Of a stretch of 64,000 nucleotides of DNA, positions 1 through 11,136 are shown piece after piece. Each line of letters begins with the position of its first letter. The first letter of the stretch is position 1. The position numbers were made by a program, and so were the translations under genes. Location: contig OW386286.2 of assembly GCA_936432065.2 (NCBI GenBank), forward strand, positions 267,921,987-267,985,986, written 5' to 3'. The stretch comes from Rutpela maculata (Eukaryota > Arthropoda > Insecta > Coleoptera > Cerambycidae). The notes under the pieces were generated by a model that made no database searches, was not told where the DNA came from, and saw only the letters and a program-made list of their open reading frames with translations.

Positions 1-438
1 GTACACTCCAGTGTTTGAGGATTAAAGCCTAATCAGGTCCATAGCAACCGATTTATTTAACAACTAAGTTTTGAAGTCCTTAAACCTCATCACTTTGAAG
101 AAGTTTATTAACAATGGTTGATCTTATACTACAGGAGTCCAGCCTAACTGCCCCCCCCCCCGATTCTGGGAGACAATGTTTTTCATAAAGATTAAAGCCT
201 AAGAAACAATTTTAGACATATCATAAAAAACTACCTGTACTTTAAAAAAAATTGCAAATATTGTTTTTGTCATTTAATACAAAAACTTAAAAATATGGGG
301 ACAAACTTTCTGCACAACAAACAAAGTGTATACAATTTTGTTCCTGTACAATATTTGGATAGGAGTTACCATTTTCCAACTAAATGATTCAGTTCTTAAA
401 ATAAAATATAAAATTGAAAATAACACGTAAGTAACACC

Positions 439-861
439 TCATTCGCTTTCAGATTCACTATCGCTGTCTCCCGATACATCGAATATTTCTTTCAAATCTT
501 CTTCCTCTAGTGGTTCATTTATAATATCGTTATCATCCTCACTTTCGTTTATTATGATTTGATTTGGAATCATCCTCTGAAGAATTTCAGGAAACGATTG
601 AGGCAGTATTTTGTCTACTGAACACCAAAGAGGTTCTCCATTTTTTTGCCATCCATAATCATTTCAAGGCTTTGGAATATTGTGAATACCTTCGTCGGCT
701 AATCGCCAAATACGCGTTTGGTAAACACTCCTTTCAAAATGCTCGATAAGAAAAGCTCTTGATGGTGGAATCGAAGAAAAATCAACTTTAGTGTCAATTG
801 ATAAAGACAAATCTTTGTCACCACATTTCTGTCTAATGGCAATTAGTGTAATGAGTGGCAA
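439..861 (-). pseudogene. C-terminal part of XPG-like nuclease transposon protein (acidic-tail variant)
   Basis: Read on the minus strand this is one frame of about 140 residues interrupted by a single TGA after 'HNIPKP'. It contains the family's 'PPSRAFLIEHFERSVYQTRI' block, equivalent to the 'LPSTHDAAQQHLFRVYFQVQ' block of the copy at 57.3-58.7 kb, then the conserved 'YGW' and a proline-rich step ('KILPQSFPEIL'). It ends in a strongly acidic tail ('DSDSESESE') and a stop at 439-441. Unlike the copies at 21 kb, 32 kb, 47 kb and 58 kb there is no cysteine cluster, so this is a distinct C-terminal variant or has lost that part. The nuclease domain is absent. Family membership is inferred from block order, not from a search. 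Confidence 0.6.
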
Positions 862-1032
862 TTAGTGTAATTGTAATGTAATTATTGTAATGCCGAACAT
901 TTTTGAGGTCCATACTCTTCCGCTAATGCGGATACGTTAATAAGCCTTATTTTATTACCATATCCGATCAGGGCCGTGGAGAGAAAATACAGGCCCGGGG
1001 GGAGAATTATTTTTTGAAAATTGATGAGCGAC

Positions 1033-1230
1033 TGGTGAGAAATCTGAATATAAAATTTTCAACGAAAAAATTTCCGGGCCTCCGAAACAAGCCCGGGCCC
1101 CTCAAAAAAATTTTTATATTGGGGGGGGATGCGAAAAATAATATTTTTGATGAGGGGGGGGGGAGAAATCCGAAAAATAAATTTTTACCGAAAAAAATTT
1201 TCCGGGCCCCCAAACAAGCCCGAACCCGGG
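1033..1230. repeat. Duplicated 129-bp block with G/C tracts
   Basis: The block 'GAGAAATCTGAATATAAA...CCGGGCCTCCGAAACAAGC' (about 1037-1095) recurs with changes at about 1163-1225 ('CCGGGCCCCCAAACAAGCCC'). The spacing is about 129 bp. Long G and C runs flank it. The 91- and 113-residue open frames here lie entirely in this repeat, on both strands, and look like chance frames. Confidence 0.6.
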
Positions 1231-1573
1231 GGGAATCACCCCCGCACCACCCCCCTCTCCTCGGGCCTGAATCCGGTATCAAAGAGTAATTTACATTTAA
1301 TTTTATTGGAATGAGCCAGCAGAATCTAAAAGATGTCACTATCAACACTTAAGCTTAATCTGTTTATAACCCATTGTTACCGTTTTCGAGATAAATGTCT
1401 GCAAATTATAATATTATTATTATTATTAATTTTTTTCAGTTTATTTTATTTTTTGTTATGTTAATAATATAAAGTTATATTATACGCCTTACAATAATTG
1501 TCAAAGTTATTTCCTCTAAATGATTTACCGATATATGAATTTTCATGTTTTCTTAATTTTCGATTCATTTATC

Positions 1574-1680
1574 TGGAAAATGGTAACTCCTATCACTCAT
1601 TCGACTTGTGGAACTCGCCTTCGGCTCGTTCCAGCAAACTGTCTCACTCGTGTGAAAAGATTCGTTTTCCAAACTTGTTT
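1574..1680. repeat. Imperfect hairpin with GC-rich tip
   Basis: The right terminus of copy A is followed by an imperfect palindrome centred on GGAACTCGCCTTCGGCTCG. Its arms include GGAACTCG/CGTTCC and TGGAAAA/TTTTCCA. The shape, AT-rich outer arms and a short GC-rich tip, recurs at 9628, 42700, 59233 and 60817. Confidence 0.5.
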
Positions 1681-1689
1681 AAAATACTA

Positions 1690-3740
1690 TTGAAGAACCT
1701 GCCACTTTTTGGTTCACAAAACAGGAAAAAATATATTTATATTTATAAAAAAAAATTGCAAAGGTATTACACAAAATTAAATTATTTACATGAATTAATT
1801 CTATTAAATCAATGTATAATGGAATCAAAGAAATATTTAAAATGATAAAGGAAACTATTTATTTGTATGCATCAGGTTGAATATATGAGATTTATTTATT
1901 TCAGGCGTTCTCGATCCTGACGTTAGGCAACTGGTTAATACCAGAACATCATCAATTTGTGAGCAGATAACATGCAAACGGTAAACGGATTAGATCGACA
2001 AGAAAATGTCGTGACGAAATGTGTTCTGGCATACTATTATATTAAAAATATTTTCTTGTAAGATTATCATTACATTTTTTACTAAATAAGGTAGTATAAC
2101 ATAATGGCTTCGTGTTTCAATTTATTTCCCACCGAACATCATAAGTAAAATGAGTTCAAGGGAGCATTAATACTTAAAGAAAATAAGTATATAAAAAAAT
2201 CAATGTATCCATTTCTAATTTTAGAATTAACTCTTAATTAATGTTCTAATAATTTAACACAAAAATCGTCTCCCCATAATAGCTGATGGTTTAACAGAGA
2301 ATTTCAATGAATTTCGATTTTTGTTTCTAAAAGTCTCTGAACTCGCTAAAAATTCGAGAGGATGTTCTCAAAAATGGGGGAAGTGATAATCCGGAAAGTT
2401 TACCGACTTAACTCTGTGCAATTGTTTTATTACCAAATTATGATTATGATTTTTTGTAAATAACTGTGTTGGAATGATTGTTTCTTCGCCTCAGTTATTA
2501 GTCATCCAATTTCAACCAAATTTGGATTGGTATCAACGACTTTTACTATATTTTTTTTGAGTAAAAGGAAACTTATTTCAGTTATTGACGTGCATTTTTA
2601 TTAAGAAAAAAAGGGTCGATTTTTCGAGAGGTCGTATTAGGCATTTTTTATTAATTTATTAAACTAATGAAATATTATTGATCAGCATGCTTTAGTACCC
2701 CTATATCCAAAATTAAATAACATTTTGTTTTATGGTTTTCGAATTATGGCCCCCTTAAAATTGCATTTTTCAAAGTTGAAAAATCTGTTTTTGGCGTTTC
2801 AAATAGAAGGCTAATAAATCTGAGAGGAAAGTTTAAATGGGAAGTTACAGGTATTTAAAAAACCTATAAAATGTGCCCCGAACGTTAAGATAGCGTTATT
2901 AGGCCAGGAGTAAATTTAAAAAAAAAAAACGGAAATTTTGAAAAAACTTTTTAATTTCATCAAAATTTTAGAACATTTTTTGAAATTTTACTGAAGTACG
3001 TGCTACATAGGAGGAAATATCTAGTAAAAATTTCAGACCGATATCTGCATTATTTTTCGATAGATTCAATTTTTTGGAAAAATGGCTATAAGTACTTCAT
3101 TTTCTGTCAGATTTTGATATGAGAAGAAAAACTCTATTCTTCGAGAGTTGTTCAACAATTACAAATGTTTTCTATATGGTCATTAGTTAGAAAAAAATGG
3201 TAAAAATTGAATTTGAACAAAAAGAAAATTTTTGCATAAAAATATTCAATTAAAGTTAAATATCTTTTGAATGGAATAGTGTCGAAAAATCATGTCTACC
3301 ATTTTGAAGTGCTATTTTTTTTTACTTTAATTTTAAAAAAATAATAATTTATGATAATTGGTTTTCGAAAAATATGAAAAAGTAGTTAGTGTGCGCGAGG
3401 ATAACGGTACGCGGATTGGGCAGTCATAAAATGCGTTCAGGCATAATAATTGAGACAAAATATTAGCTACTTACCTAGTTTCTATATTTTATATTGTTAA
3501 AATGTGAAGGCAGTTGTAATTATATATACACAATTATTTAAGAATAATTAGTTTTACTAATAATGTGATATTTGTTGTTTATCGCTGAATGTTAAGATTT
3601 CTTTGCAGAATAACTGTCTAACATCCATTTCCTTTGAATTATCATGGAAGTTATTGGTGGGGTAAGTTATAGTTTTATTGTAGATTATTTTTTTGAACAG
3701 CTTTGGATTGTGTTTAATGTTTTCAGAATTGTTGTCCACT
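1690..3740. other. AT-rich stretch, no gene seen
   Basis: I find no supported coding region. A short stretch after 'TATTTATTTCAG' at about 1900 can be read as a possible exon ('GVLDPDVRQLVNTRTSS'), but nothing recognisable surrounds it. The sequence has the long A/T runs and repeated 'AAATTTTT' words typical of old repeat debris. Confidence 0.5.
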
Positions 3741-3759
3741 CCACCCCAACCAATAATTC

Positions 3760-4320
3760 GAAAAGTAAGGTGCGACTAAATCAGAGGGTAGCATAGCATA
3801 TCCATTTGAGATATGCTTAAAAATCTTTAAGGTATTTAATTTTTTTACAATGTTATTTATTTGAAGATTCCATCTGAGATGCTTGTCCATTATAATTTCC
3901 ACATGTGATACAATCTACTTCGCCAATGGTCATTACAGACTTAATATCATAACTGATATGTAGTGGTCCAGGATTAGGTAGGTTGCTTTGGTATGAGGTA
4001 AAGGAAAGATACTTAGTTTTATCGCAATTAATTGTAAGAAGGTTATAGTCGAACTAATTTTTTATCATTTTAAATTGTTTCTCCGATAAAGTTTCAAGAT
4101 CATTCCAAGTGCCAGCTTTTTTTATGATTACTGTGTCATCGGCGAAACCAAGTAGCTTAATTTAACTTATAAGAATTTTATTAATATAAATATTAAATAA
4201 TATTACCCCCAATAAGGTTCTCTGAGATATCCCGTACTCATTTTTATTTTATTAATTTTCAGTTCTGTTAAGAAACTTTCTATTAAGCGATAAAGCCCTG
4301 GCTCTAAAATTTTCTCTATT
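3760..4320 (-). pseudogene. Decayed non-LTR reverse transcriptase fragment
   Basis: On the minus strand, with several frameshifts, the reverse-transcriptase palm can be read. There is a GYP-like turn ('STGYLREPYWG', compare G-x-PQGS-x-LG), then 'INKILI', then the catalytic box 'FADDTVII', encoded near 4125-4150. 'KAGTWNDLETLSEKQFK' follows and then 'LLTINCDKTKYLSF', the usual sequence after the YADD box in Jockey-type elements. The endonuclease and the N-terminal RT boxes are absent and many stops are present. It is a dead Jockey-group fragment; the exact clade is not resolved. Confidence 0.7.
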
Positions 4321-4329
4321 TTACTTCCA

Positions 4330-4980
4330 CATTCAGTGGAAGTATAGTAACGACAAAAAAATGTTTAAAAATTTTTATTGTTCAAATAGGCTTAGAATGT
4401 CATGAAACGTCGAGATTTTAAGGTTGAGCGAAAAAAATTTCTGTCTGTCGGTCTGTCTGTAACTTTTTTGTGTGCACAGTTTACTCTGGAACCGTTTGAG
4501 ATATTGATTTGAAATTTGGTACACATATGTACTTTAACGAGATCTAGAACTAGATTATATTTTCATCTTGTTCCGTCGAAGGGTTGGGGGGTAAATAGGT
4601 AAATCAAGCAGGTAAGAGTCCATAAAATTGGTATTTAATATATACAAGAGAAGCTAAGGTCTCAAAAAAAATTTTGGCATTGGCCACCCCCATTACCACC
4701 CCCACACCATTATTAAAGGGGATTTAAAAATATTTTTTTTACTTTATCCACTTGACTCGGAATCCAAGGGTCCCGGGTTCGAAACCCAAATGGGGTATGC
4801 AATAGTTTTTTTTTAATTTTTACTTTATTTTACACTGTCTTTTACCAATTAAGTTCGTACTATAAAATTAAAATGTCTAAAACTAAAATTACATACAAAA
4901 AACTGCGAAGAGTATCCTATAGAATGTGTATCAATTATATAGAAAGTTCAGTGAACAGGCGAAGAGTCCGTTTTTAGCTA
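4330..4980 (+). repeat. Interspersed repeat (related to 19.4 kb and 30.0 kb copies)
   Basis: The first 400 bp ('TAGGCTTAGAATGTCATGAA', 'CTGTCTGTCGGTCTGTCTGT', 'GATCTAGAACTAGA', 'CCCATTACCACCCCCACACC') match 30026-30510 on the same strand. The last 240 bp match 19400-19650 on the opposite strand. Together these define one dispersed family with GC-poor arms and a tRNA-like segment. No coding capacity is seen. Confidence 0.75.
4751..4787 (+). other. tRNA-like segment inside the repeat
   Basis: The sequence has an anticodon-arm-like stem (TTGACTCGGAATCCAA; loop CTCGGAA) followed by GGGTTCGAAACCC, which fits the RNA polymerase III B-box/T-arm. No acceptor stem or good A-box precedes it, so it is not a functional tRNA. 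The same segment occurs inverted at 19589-19624. A tRNA-derived SINE origin is possible. Confidence 0.5.
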
Positions 4981-6410
4981 GTTTGCATCTAAATTAGAAA
5001 CCGTTTCATAGATTAAGTCCAGAACCGCATTATGTAGTATGTGACAATTATCAGTGACATTTATAGTGGTCAATTGTAATAGAGATTCGAAAATAGATCC
5101 CTGGTGACTTCCTGAGTTTTTAATTCTTGAACTTTCGAATTATATATGCTATGCAAAAACCGCTCGTGCTCCGACAATTTTCGCCGTTTTCTATATTTCA
5201 CGTATTAAAACGACTCCTAACCTCTTTGTGTGTATATGTTACACTTGCGAGTCTAGATAAATATGTTGCAAAAGTGGATCAATAAAGGCAAAACTATTCT
5301 GGGCATCGAATTCCGGTTTATGTCCGGGTGCCGCCAGTAATTCTCCAAAATCTGTTTACTGAAATTGCGAACACTATAAAAGTTGGGACTAAACTCCGAT
5401 TTCCACTCGAACTTCCACAAATTATGTATATTTTTGGGTACATCTTATTTAAATATTCCGACTTGGCATAATCTATTACAGTTTGCGTGTGTCGGCGGCA
5501 TTTGCGCCGGCTGAATTGAAAATAACATTCGATTTGGCCGTACATTATAAGGAAATTAAGGCACTTCTCATGGGCTACTTGTATGGAAATGAATTTGTTC
5601 TAAATTAGATGGGAGCCCCGTCTTGTTGGAAGTACAGCACGAGCTCCGTGATTAACCGTAAATTAGTACAGTACATACTTCTAAACAAAATTCAATTGTT
5701 AATTATTTGATGCCGTGTCTAATATTGGTAAAAAAAATTTATGCATTTAAAGTGAATTAATTTTAAGTCGGAGGAATGTTCATCGATTGCTTTGTTTGAT
5801 TCAGATACTATAGAAATTTTCTATGCTCTATTTCACTTTTATTTAAGTTAGAATAGGCTGTGGAAAATCGATTTTTTTTAATAGTTATAACACCAAGTGA
5901 CAGTTTTACTTACTGAAGTTATAGCCCGCGGAGTAGGTAGATTTTTTTGAAAACACATCGTTACAAGAATTTTCTGAGTTGATTAAATCTAATGAACATA
6001 AATCAGGACAACATAGTATTACTTCTGGTCAGCCGCGTAGCTGGAGGGGGGGGGGGCTAGGGCTGCTGCTGCCCCCCAAGATGTTTCGCCCCTGCTGTAG
6101 ATAAAAATCCGTATCTAATTTTTATTTGCAAATATTTTACACCGCCTCTTAAACGATTGTAACTCCTAAATTTGTGTAAATAAAGCAGCTGTTGAAATTG
6201 ATTTGCAACGCTGCTTATTTCGAAGATGGTGCGAATATTTAAATTTTTAAAAAGTATAAAATTAATAAATAAATTATTCCAAATTGAAAGTAAACCACAA
6301 TGTTTTTCACAAACATGATCTTGGCATTCTGGTGAAAGGTTAGAATCGGGTTTATTATTTCTAAATACTTCTTTAAGTCTTAATTGTTTCTTAGGGCTTT
6401 TTTTAAATAT
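4980..6410. other. No gene recognised
   Basis: A 75-residue minus frame at 5318-5545 has no recognisable motif. At 6035-6110 there is a G-run and a CTGCTGCTGCC tract. At 6310-6400 the minus strand reads 'KSPKKQLRLKEVFRNNKPDS', which could be a transposon fragment but has no supporting context. Confidence 0.4.
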
Positions 6411-6413
6411 AAC

Positions 6414-6418
<5 letters not shown>

Positions 6419-6447
<29 letters not shown>
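6419..6447. repeat. (TAA)n microsatellite
   Basis: About ten AAT/TAA units. It sits 5' of a 130-bp A/T-rich segment that itself ends in TTA repeats at 6553-6577. Confidence 0.9.
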
Positions 6448-6584
6448 GTTTATTTACTGCATTAAGAGAAATATTACAAAAATTACAAAAAATATAATGT
6501 GAATGTAATAAATATTGACTTGTGTAAGTACTTTTGTACATTAACACCAATAAATTATTATTATTATTATTATTATTTTCACAA

Positions 6585-7107
6585 CTAAGTGTTGGATTTC
6601 TTGGTTCATGGCAAACCGGGGTCTAGATGACCAGCGGTCTGCTCATGGCCCATCACCCTTCGAACAGTGCTACACGTAGCTAGGATTGTAGCTTTTTGTG
6701 CAAGTCCTATCACCCTCTGATGGTCAGTTATACCCAGTTGGTTAAGCGCTCTAGGCAGCTCTTTATCTATTTGCTGATATTACTATGGGCACTATGGACA
6801 CCTTCTCAAGTAAGTAAATAGCCTTCAGTTCATTTGCTAGATCTTGGTACTTACTGATCTTTTCATTTCTCGCTTTTCTTACATTCTCGTCAAGGGGAAT
6901 TGTAACGTCTATAATGTGCGCACATTTTTCCTTTTTGTTTAGGATTAATATATCAGGTTTATTATGTCTGATTTCCTTATCTGTTACAATTCCCGTGTCC
7001 CAGTATATTTTGATATCTTCGCTCTCTAGAAAGACTTCTGGCCTGTAGTTGTAGTATGGCACGATTTCATTAACAAAATTTTCATATTTGCAGATTTCCT
7101 GGTGGAC
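6585..7107 (-). pseudogene. R4/Dong-like retrotransposon 3' end (copy 1), endonuclease domain
   Basis: The minus strand encodes the C-terminal restriction-like endonuclease of an R2/R4-type non-LTR retrotransposon. 'KIYWDTGIVT' is followed by 'NKPDILILNKKEKCAHIIDV', whose P-D...D core fits the PD-(D/E)XK nuclease, and then by 'KYQDLANELKAIY' and 'VSIVPIVISAN'. After a stop and a one-base shift near 6763 the frame continues as 'KELPRALNQLGITDHQRVI' to 'GHLDPGLP' and a stop. Everything upstream, including the reverse transcriptase, is missing. Both ends abut TTA/TAA repeats (6553-6577 and 7115-7137), the target preferred by Dong-type elements. An open frame starting inside the microsatellite at 7188 is not the native start. 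Confidence 0.75.
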
Positions 7108-7114
7108 TGGTATT

Positions 7115-7137
7115 GCTATTATTATTATTATTATTAT
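7115..7137. repeat. TTA microsatellite between two R4-like tails
   Basis: ATTATTATTATTATTATTATT followed by a T-run. It is probably the target-site repeat into which the left copy inserted, or the 3' tail of the right copy. Confidence 0.85.
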
Positions 7138-7146
7138 TTTTTTTTT

Positions 7147-8466
7147 CCGTAAAAGCCAGTCACCCTTTATACTCTGTGGCTCCGACATTCACAGAGGGGA
7201 GCTGGTAGTACCGGCAGCCACTCCCTACGTCCGTGGGGTGAGTGACTACTGGGTCCGAGAATCGTGTGCCCTGAGTAGACGTAATGAGCCGAGGATAATG
7301 GCCTTCTGCATCCTTCCGGCTAAGATCCCTGCCGAATTTCGGCATGCCGGTATGATCTTTAGTTCTGAAAGCAGCGTATGTCTCGTTCCACCGAGGGCTC
7401 CTATGATCAGGACCACTAGCTTAACAGTATGGCCAGGGTAAAGCCTGCGGAGCTCGAAGAGCAAATCTCGATATTTCGTCCGTTTTTCCTCCTCCTTCAA
7501 GACAATGTTATTCTCCGCGGGAGCCGAGAACTCCACGACAAACATTGTCTTGAGTTGGTGGTCGAGGAGGACCATGTCAGGCTTATTAGCTTGTATTTGC
7601 CTGACGGTGGGAAACGAGTAGTTCCAATAAATTAGACACTTCTCATTCCCCACAACGGACTCAATATCCCCCGGAGCGTAAGGCAGCACTGGTGTCTCGT
7701 CTATCCCATACGAGTGCCTTAAGTGATAATAAAGCACTCGTAATGCTGCGTCGTGCCTCTAGATATAGGCCGAGACTGCATATACTGGACAAGCCGACAG
7801 CAAATGCATTAATGTCTCCGGCGCCCTGTGGCAGGTCCTGCAGCTGACATCAGGGACCTCTATACCCATGACACGACTTCGATAGACGAGTGTGTTGAAT
7901 ACACCATCCTGGCACGCCATTATGAATCCCTCGGTCTCAGACTTTAGCCCGGCTGACCTTAAGAAAGCAAAGGTCAGCCTTTCGGATAAGCCGCGGTCTT
8001 CTATATTTTTATAGAAGACTCCGTGCAATGGCTTATCCGAGTGTAGCTGCAGAAATAAATCAATTTCAGCAGCTTTGACTTGGGCTTTTTGCCGAGCAGG
8101 TTCCAACTCGGTGACAGAGTCGTGATTAACCCGCTCAGCGTCGAAGACCAAACCGAGTTCATCGGCGGCTCTGCGCGCTGCCTTAAACAAAAAGGCTCCT
8201 ACTCCTGCACTTTCATGGTCTCGGACCATGCAGAGGAGGGGATCCGAACTCCTTATGACTTTACAGGCTCCATCCAGAACCATCCTGTTATGGAGACTCT
8301 CCAAACTCAAGAGTCCACGGCCTCCCCGATGTCGTGGGAGATATAACCGTGGAACGGACGATTTAGGGTGCAAACTCCTATAGAGATGCATCTTTGTTCG
8401 GGTTCCTACATCGAGTTGTCGCAGCTCCTCTTGATTCCATTTAATTACTCCAAAGGAGTAGAGGAG
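7147..8466 (-). mobile_element. R4/Dong-like non-LTR retrotransposon, 5'-truncated (copy 2)
   Basis: A 1.3-kb minus-strand element whose 3' end abuts the TTA repeat at 7115-7137 and whose truncated 5' end lies beside the TTA repeat at 8473-8500. Its only coding content is the C-terminal part described separately. The bracketing by TTA repeats on both sides matches target-site choice of the R4 clade. Confidence 0.7.
7246..8391 (-). pseudogene. R4-type retrotransposon protein, C-terminal RT/zinc finger/endonuclease
   Basis: Reading from 8391 down to 7246 is one frame of about 380 residues with a single in-frame TAG at the junction 'YAVSAYI*RHDAALRVL'. The first part ('RHRGGRGLLSLESLHNRM') is the region after the reverse transcriptase. 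Next comes a zinc motif, C-x2-C-x7-H-x4-C ('CRTCHRAPETLMHLLSAC'). Then the restriction-like endonuclease core appears: 'KPDMVLLD' and 'MFVVEFSAP' (P-D...E), followed by 'KYRDLLFELRRLYPG' and 'VVLIIGALGG'. Domain order and spacing fit R2/R4-group elements. The RT itself is lost by 5' truncation. With one stop only, this copy is fairly young. Opposite-strand frames over it (7088-7441, 7429-7635, 8080-8346) are shadows. Confidence 0.85.
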
Positions 8467-8472
8467 GATCGG

Positions 8473-8500
8473 ATTATTATTATTATTATTATTATTATTA
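8473..8500. repeat. TTA microsatellite
   Basis: Nine ATT units at the 5' boundary of the R4-like element. Confidence 0.9.
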
Positions 8501-8870
8501 AATAAACAGGAAACCCTCTAAGGCGAAGCCTTGTGCGTGGGTGCGTACCTCGCTGTCCATATACCATCTTCCCTCGAAGAGGAATCTGGTTATACAAACA
8601 GCAAGTTGCAAAAATATATTATTAAAATATCACTTAACTACAACATTTAAAAACATTTAGGACCAAACATTTAAAAACATTTGAAATCAGAAACGGATTT
8701 AATGCGTTGAAGTATAAAACAAATGTATACAAAGATTTAACACTTACATTACATAAAATATAAGTAACTTTGAAATAGACAGCAGTAACTATAACTTTGA
8801 CATTTGAAATTTAAGTAAATATAGAACACTGTTGCAGTATTTAATTGGTTGTCGAATATAAGAAAATTAT
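8501..8870. other. No gene recognised
   Basis: A GC-richer start (8520-8600) without recognisable coding sequence is followed by A/T-rich sequence with repeated 'CATTTAAAAACATTT' words. Confidence 0.4.
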
Positions 8871-8879
8871 TGATATTTG

Positions 8880-9333
8880 TTTAGAAAGTTCGTAATATGT
8901 TTTTTTAGTAATTTTTCAAAAATTTTAGCTAAGGTGCTTATTAATGATATTGGTCTATAGTTTTGCATATCTGTTTTTCCCCACTTTTATAAATTGGTCT
9001 TATCAAAGCATTTTTGAATATATTTGTGAAAACAGCGGTTTGTATAGAAATATTAAATATAAATAATATCTTGGAGATATAGTCTACTATAAGCTTTAAA
9101 GATTCGGACCTAATACTGTCTAATCCTGGAGATTTATTATTTTTTAGGGTGCCAATGACCTGTTTAACCTCACATTCATCACTTTCCCCAATATATATAG
9201 AGTTTTGTTGCCGAGTTAAAAATGAATTGATATTCTGATTCGTCGTGATGTTACTTGCCAGTTTTCTGCCTAAATGTTCAACACAGAGCTGTGAAATTTC
9301 TGTTTCATTGGTGGTTAATTTATTGTCTTCCAT
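8880..9333 (-). pseudogene. Jockey-like reverse transcriptase, N-terminal boxes
   Basis: The minus frame from 9333 contains the connector and first RT boxes of a Jockey-group element: 'IGTLKNNKSPGLDSIRSESL' (the K-SPG-D-I box), then 'FKNALIRPIYKSGEKQ' (the W-x-x-A-x-I-x-P-I-x-K-x-G box). After a frameshift it reads 'LIKIFEKLLKKHI'-like sequence to about 8885. The catalytic YADD box and everything downstream are missing, as is the upstream endonuclease. It is an internal fragment, truncated at both ends. Confidence 0.75.
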
Positions 9334-9627
9334 TTTTACTTGTGCTATTTCACTTACCTCTTTATTTTTTCTATTTACATTAACTGCTTTTATATTTTAG
9401 TTGTTCTGACATTTTTAAATATGTTGTATTATTATTTAAGGTTATTAACTATTTCTAACTTAATCTAAACTGCGTTTTGCAAAAATTAACAAGCAGTGAC
9501 AGGCAGATTAGTATATCTGATACAGTGTTGCCAAATCTTTTTACTCTATCTCTCTCGTGTTATGATTTATTGAATCCACCGCTAGATTCGCCCTTATCAG
9601 TATACAAGTACCATAATAGTATAAGCA

Positions 9628-9684
9628 ACGACACTGGCATTCATTCGCCTACGGCTCATGTCATAATTCTCATGCTCGTGTCTT
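9628..9684. repeat. Imperfect hairpin with GC-rich tip
   Basis: ACGACACTGGCATTC faces CATGCTCGTGTC around a tip containing TTCGCCTACGGCTC. It resembles the hairpins at 1574, 42700, 59233 and 60817. Confidence 0.4.
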
Positions 9685-9689
9685 AATAA

Positions 9690-11130
9690 CCATTAAATGG
9701 GAGTTGAATACACTATTTTTTCTAGGACCAATCATAATCGGTTCGTTTCCGTTTTTGTCTGTTTGTATATTTTTTACCATTAGGTATAAATTATTGTGTT
9801 TTTTTCCCACTCCGTAATTGGTTTTTACTGTGGGGTGGTACATAAATAAATAATAAAATAGAAAATAAACATTTTATTTCTGAAATTTATCAATTATCAA
9901 TTACAATTTAGGAAATATTATGACAACTAAATATAGGAAATATTATGGATTACTTATTTCAATTTCACTTTCACTATCACAAATGTTCACTGATTTTAAT
10001 TGCAAGAAGCACAAAGTTTGAAAATTTGCTAGGTAAACAGTAAAATTGATACATTTTAGATCTGTCAGATGTTCAAGGCAACAGTTAATATAGACCTAAT
10101 ATTGCTGAGTGTGGCGTTTCTATAAACTTGTATCTCAATGGAAAATTTGTATCTTAATGAATCTCATTAAAGTACAGGTAGGGAATGTCTAATAAACGAA
10201 TTAAAGTAACGGAGTGTAGAAAAACAATATTTATAGTACAATTAAAAAATCCTTGCTATTTTGGGTCACTATGTATAATGGCCACACTCGGTCAGAATAT
10301 CGTCATATTCACATTTCACGAAAGCATTTCTTTCGTCAGTACACGGAAAATACCAAACGTTTTTTTCCCTGTCTCGGACTGAAACAGACCACTATTGTTG
10401 CCAGTTCGCTTTCCTCTATAAAGCACCATAATTTCAACAGACGCAGAGCTCCCCTTAGTAATAATACATTATCTAAATAGAATACGATCTAAGGCTTTGT
10501 CTTAAATCACCACCTTAATAATCGGCACGTCTGGAACAGCTTCTATTCATCAAGAATTGTCAGAGTTGCATAATAATCTTCTGCTTGGCTAAGTGCGTGT
10601 ACAATATCGGTCAGTTAGCTTGGGCTAAGTGAACATTAACGCTAAATGATTTAGCGGAGTCATTACATCTGAATTGATGATCAGAAGGCAGGGATAATTA
10701 GTATACATGGTGGAGCTTATCCAGTCAGAATGCAGAGCCACCGTTGTGTAGAGTTATACTACGTAATCTCAGCCAGCTTACTTCCATCAATCCACTCATT
10801 ATCGGAGGCTGGGGGGCGACCGGGTTGGACCGCAAATCATCTCCCGCTGATCTTTCTCATAGTCCGAGAAACGACCGTATCAAATCCTACGTCATCCAGC
10901 ATCCGATTAATGGGGATATTTAGTCAAATTTCATATTGAACTTTTTATTAGAATTGTGTGAAGTAATCAGCAAATAGTTATTACTTATTACAGAAATATA
11001 CTCTGTTTTAAAATCTAATTCTTCATAAACTGAGGCCCTTGAATCGCTGACGTCACTCTCTCCCAAGCCCTCTCCCGCTTAATAATCTTCCGCAATCGCA
11101 AGTCAGTGTTAGTATTATCATGTAGAATCT
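9690..11130. other. No gene recognised
   Basis: Short frames at 10185-10480 and 10730-10939 carry no motif. On the minus strand near 9960-10020 a short acidic stretch ('ICDSESEIEIS') resembles the tails of the nuclease-family proteins but is too short to call. 10790-10920 is more GC-rich than its surroundings. Confidence 0.4.
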
Positions 11131-11136
11131 TTTACT

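Larger units (their letters stand above)
358..1594 (-). mobile_element. Nuclease-family inverted-repeat element, copy A
   Basis: The left end reads GGATAGGAGTTACCATTTTC and the right end (1574-1594) is its exact inverted complement over 21 bp, with weaker similarity continuing inwards. Between them on the minus strand lies the C-terminal part of the nuclease-family gene (439-861). The rest of the interior (960-1290) is G/C-tract sequence containing a duplicated block. No target duplication could be fixed. The boundary call rests on the inverted pair plus the gene relic. Confidence 0.55.

Noticed and set aside
1007..1348. 113-residue minus frame and 91-residue plus frame
   Set aside because: Both come from a duplicated G/C-tract repeat inside copy A.
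1900..1980. Candidate host exon after a TTTCAG acceptor
   Set aside because: Only about 25 codons, no recognisable similarity and no partner exon.
4751..4787. Functional tRNA gene
   Set aside because: No acceptor stem, D-arm or clear A-box; found in two copies of a dispersed repeat.
7088..7635. Plus-strand frames of 117 and 68 residues
   Set aside because: Antisense shadows of the R4-like endonuclease frame; one starts beside and runs through the TTA microsatellite.
8080..8346. 88-residue plus frame
   Set aside because: Shadow of the R4-like protein on the other strand.
9960..10020. Minus-strand 'LCASCN...ICDSESEIEIS' as another nuclease-family C-terminus
   Set aside because: Needs a frameshift, is under 25 residues and has no supporting block upstream.
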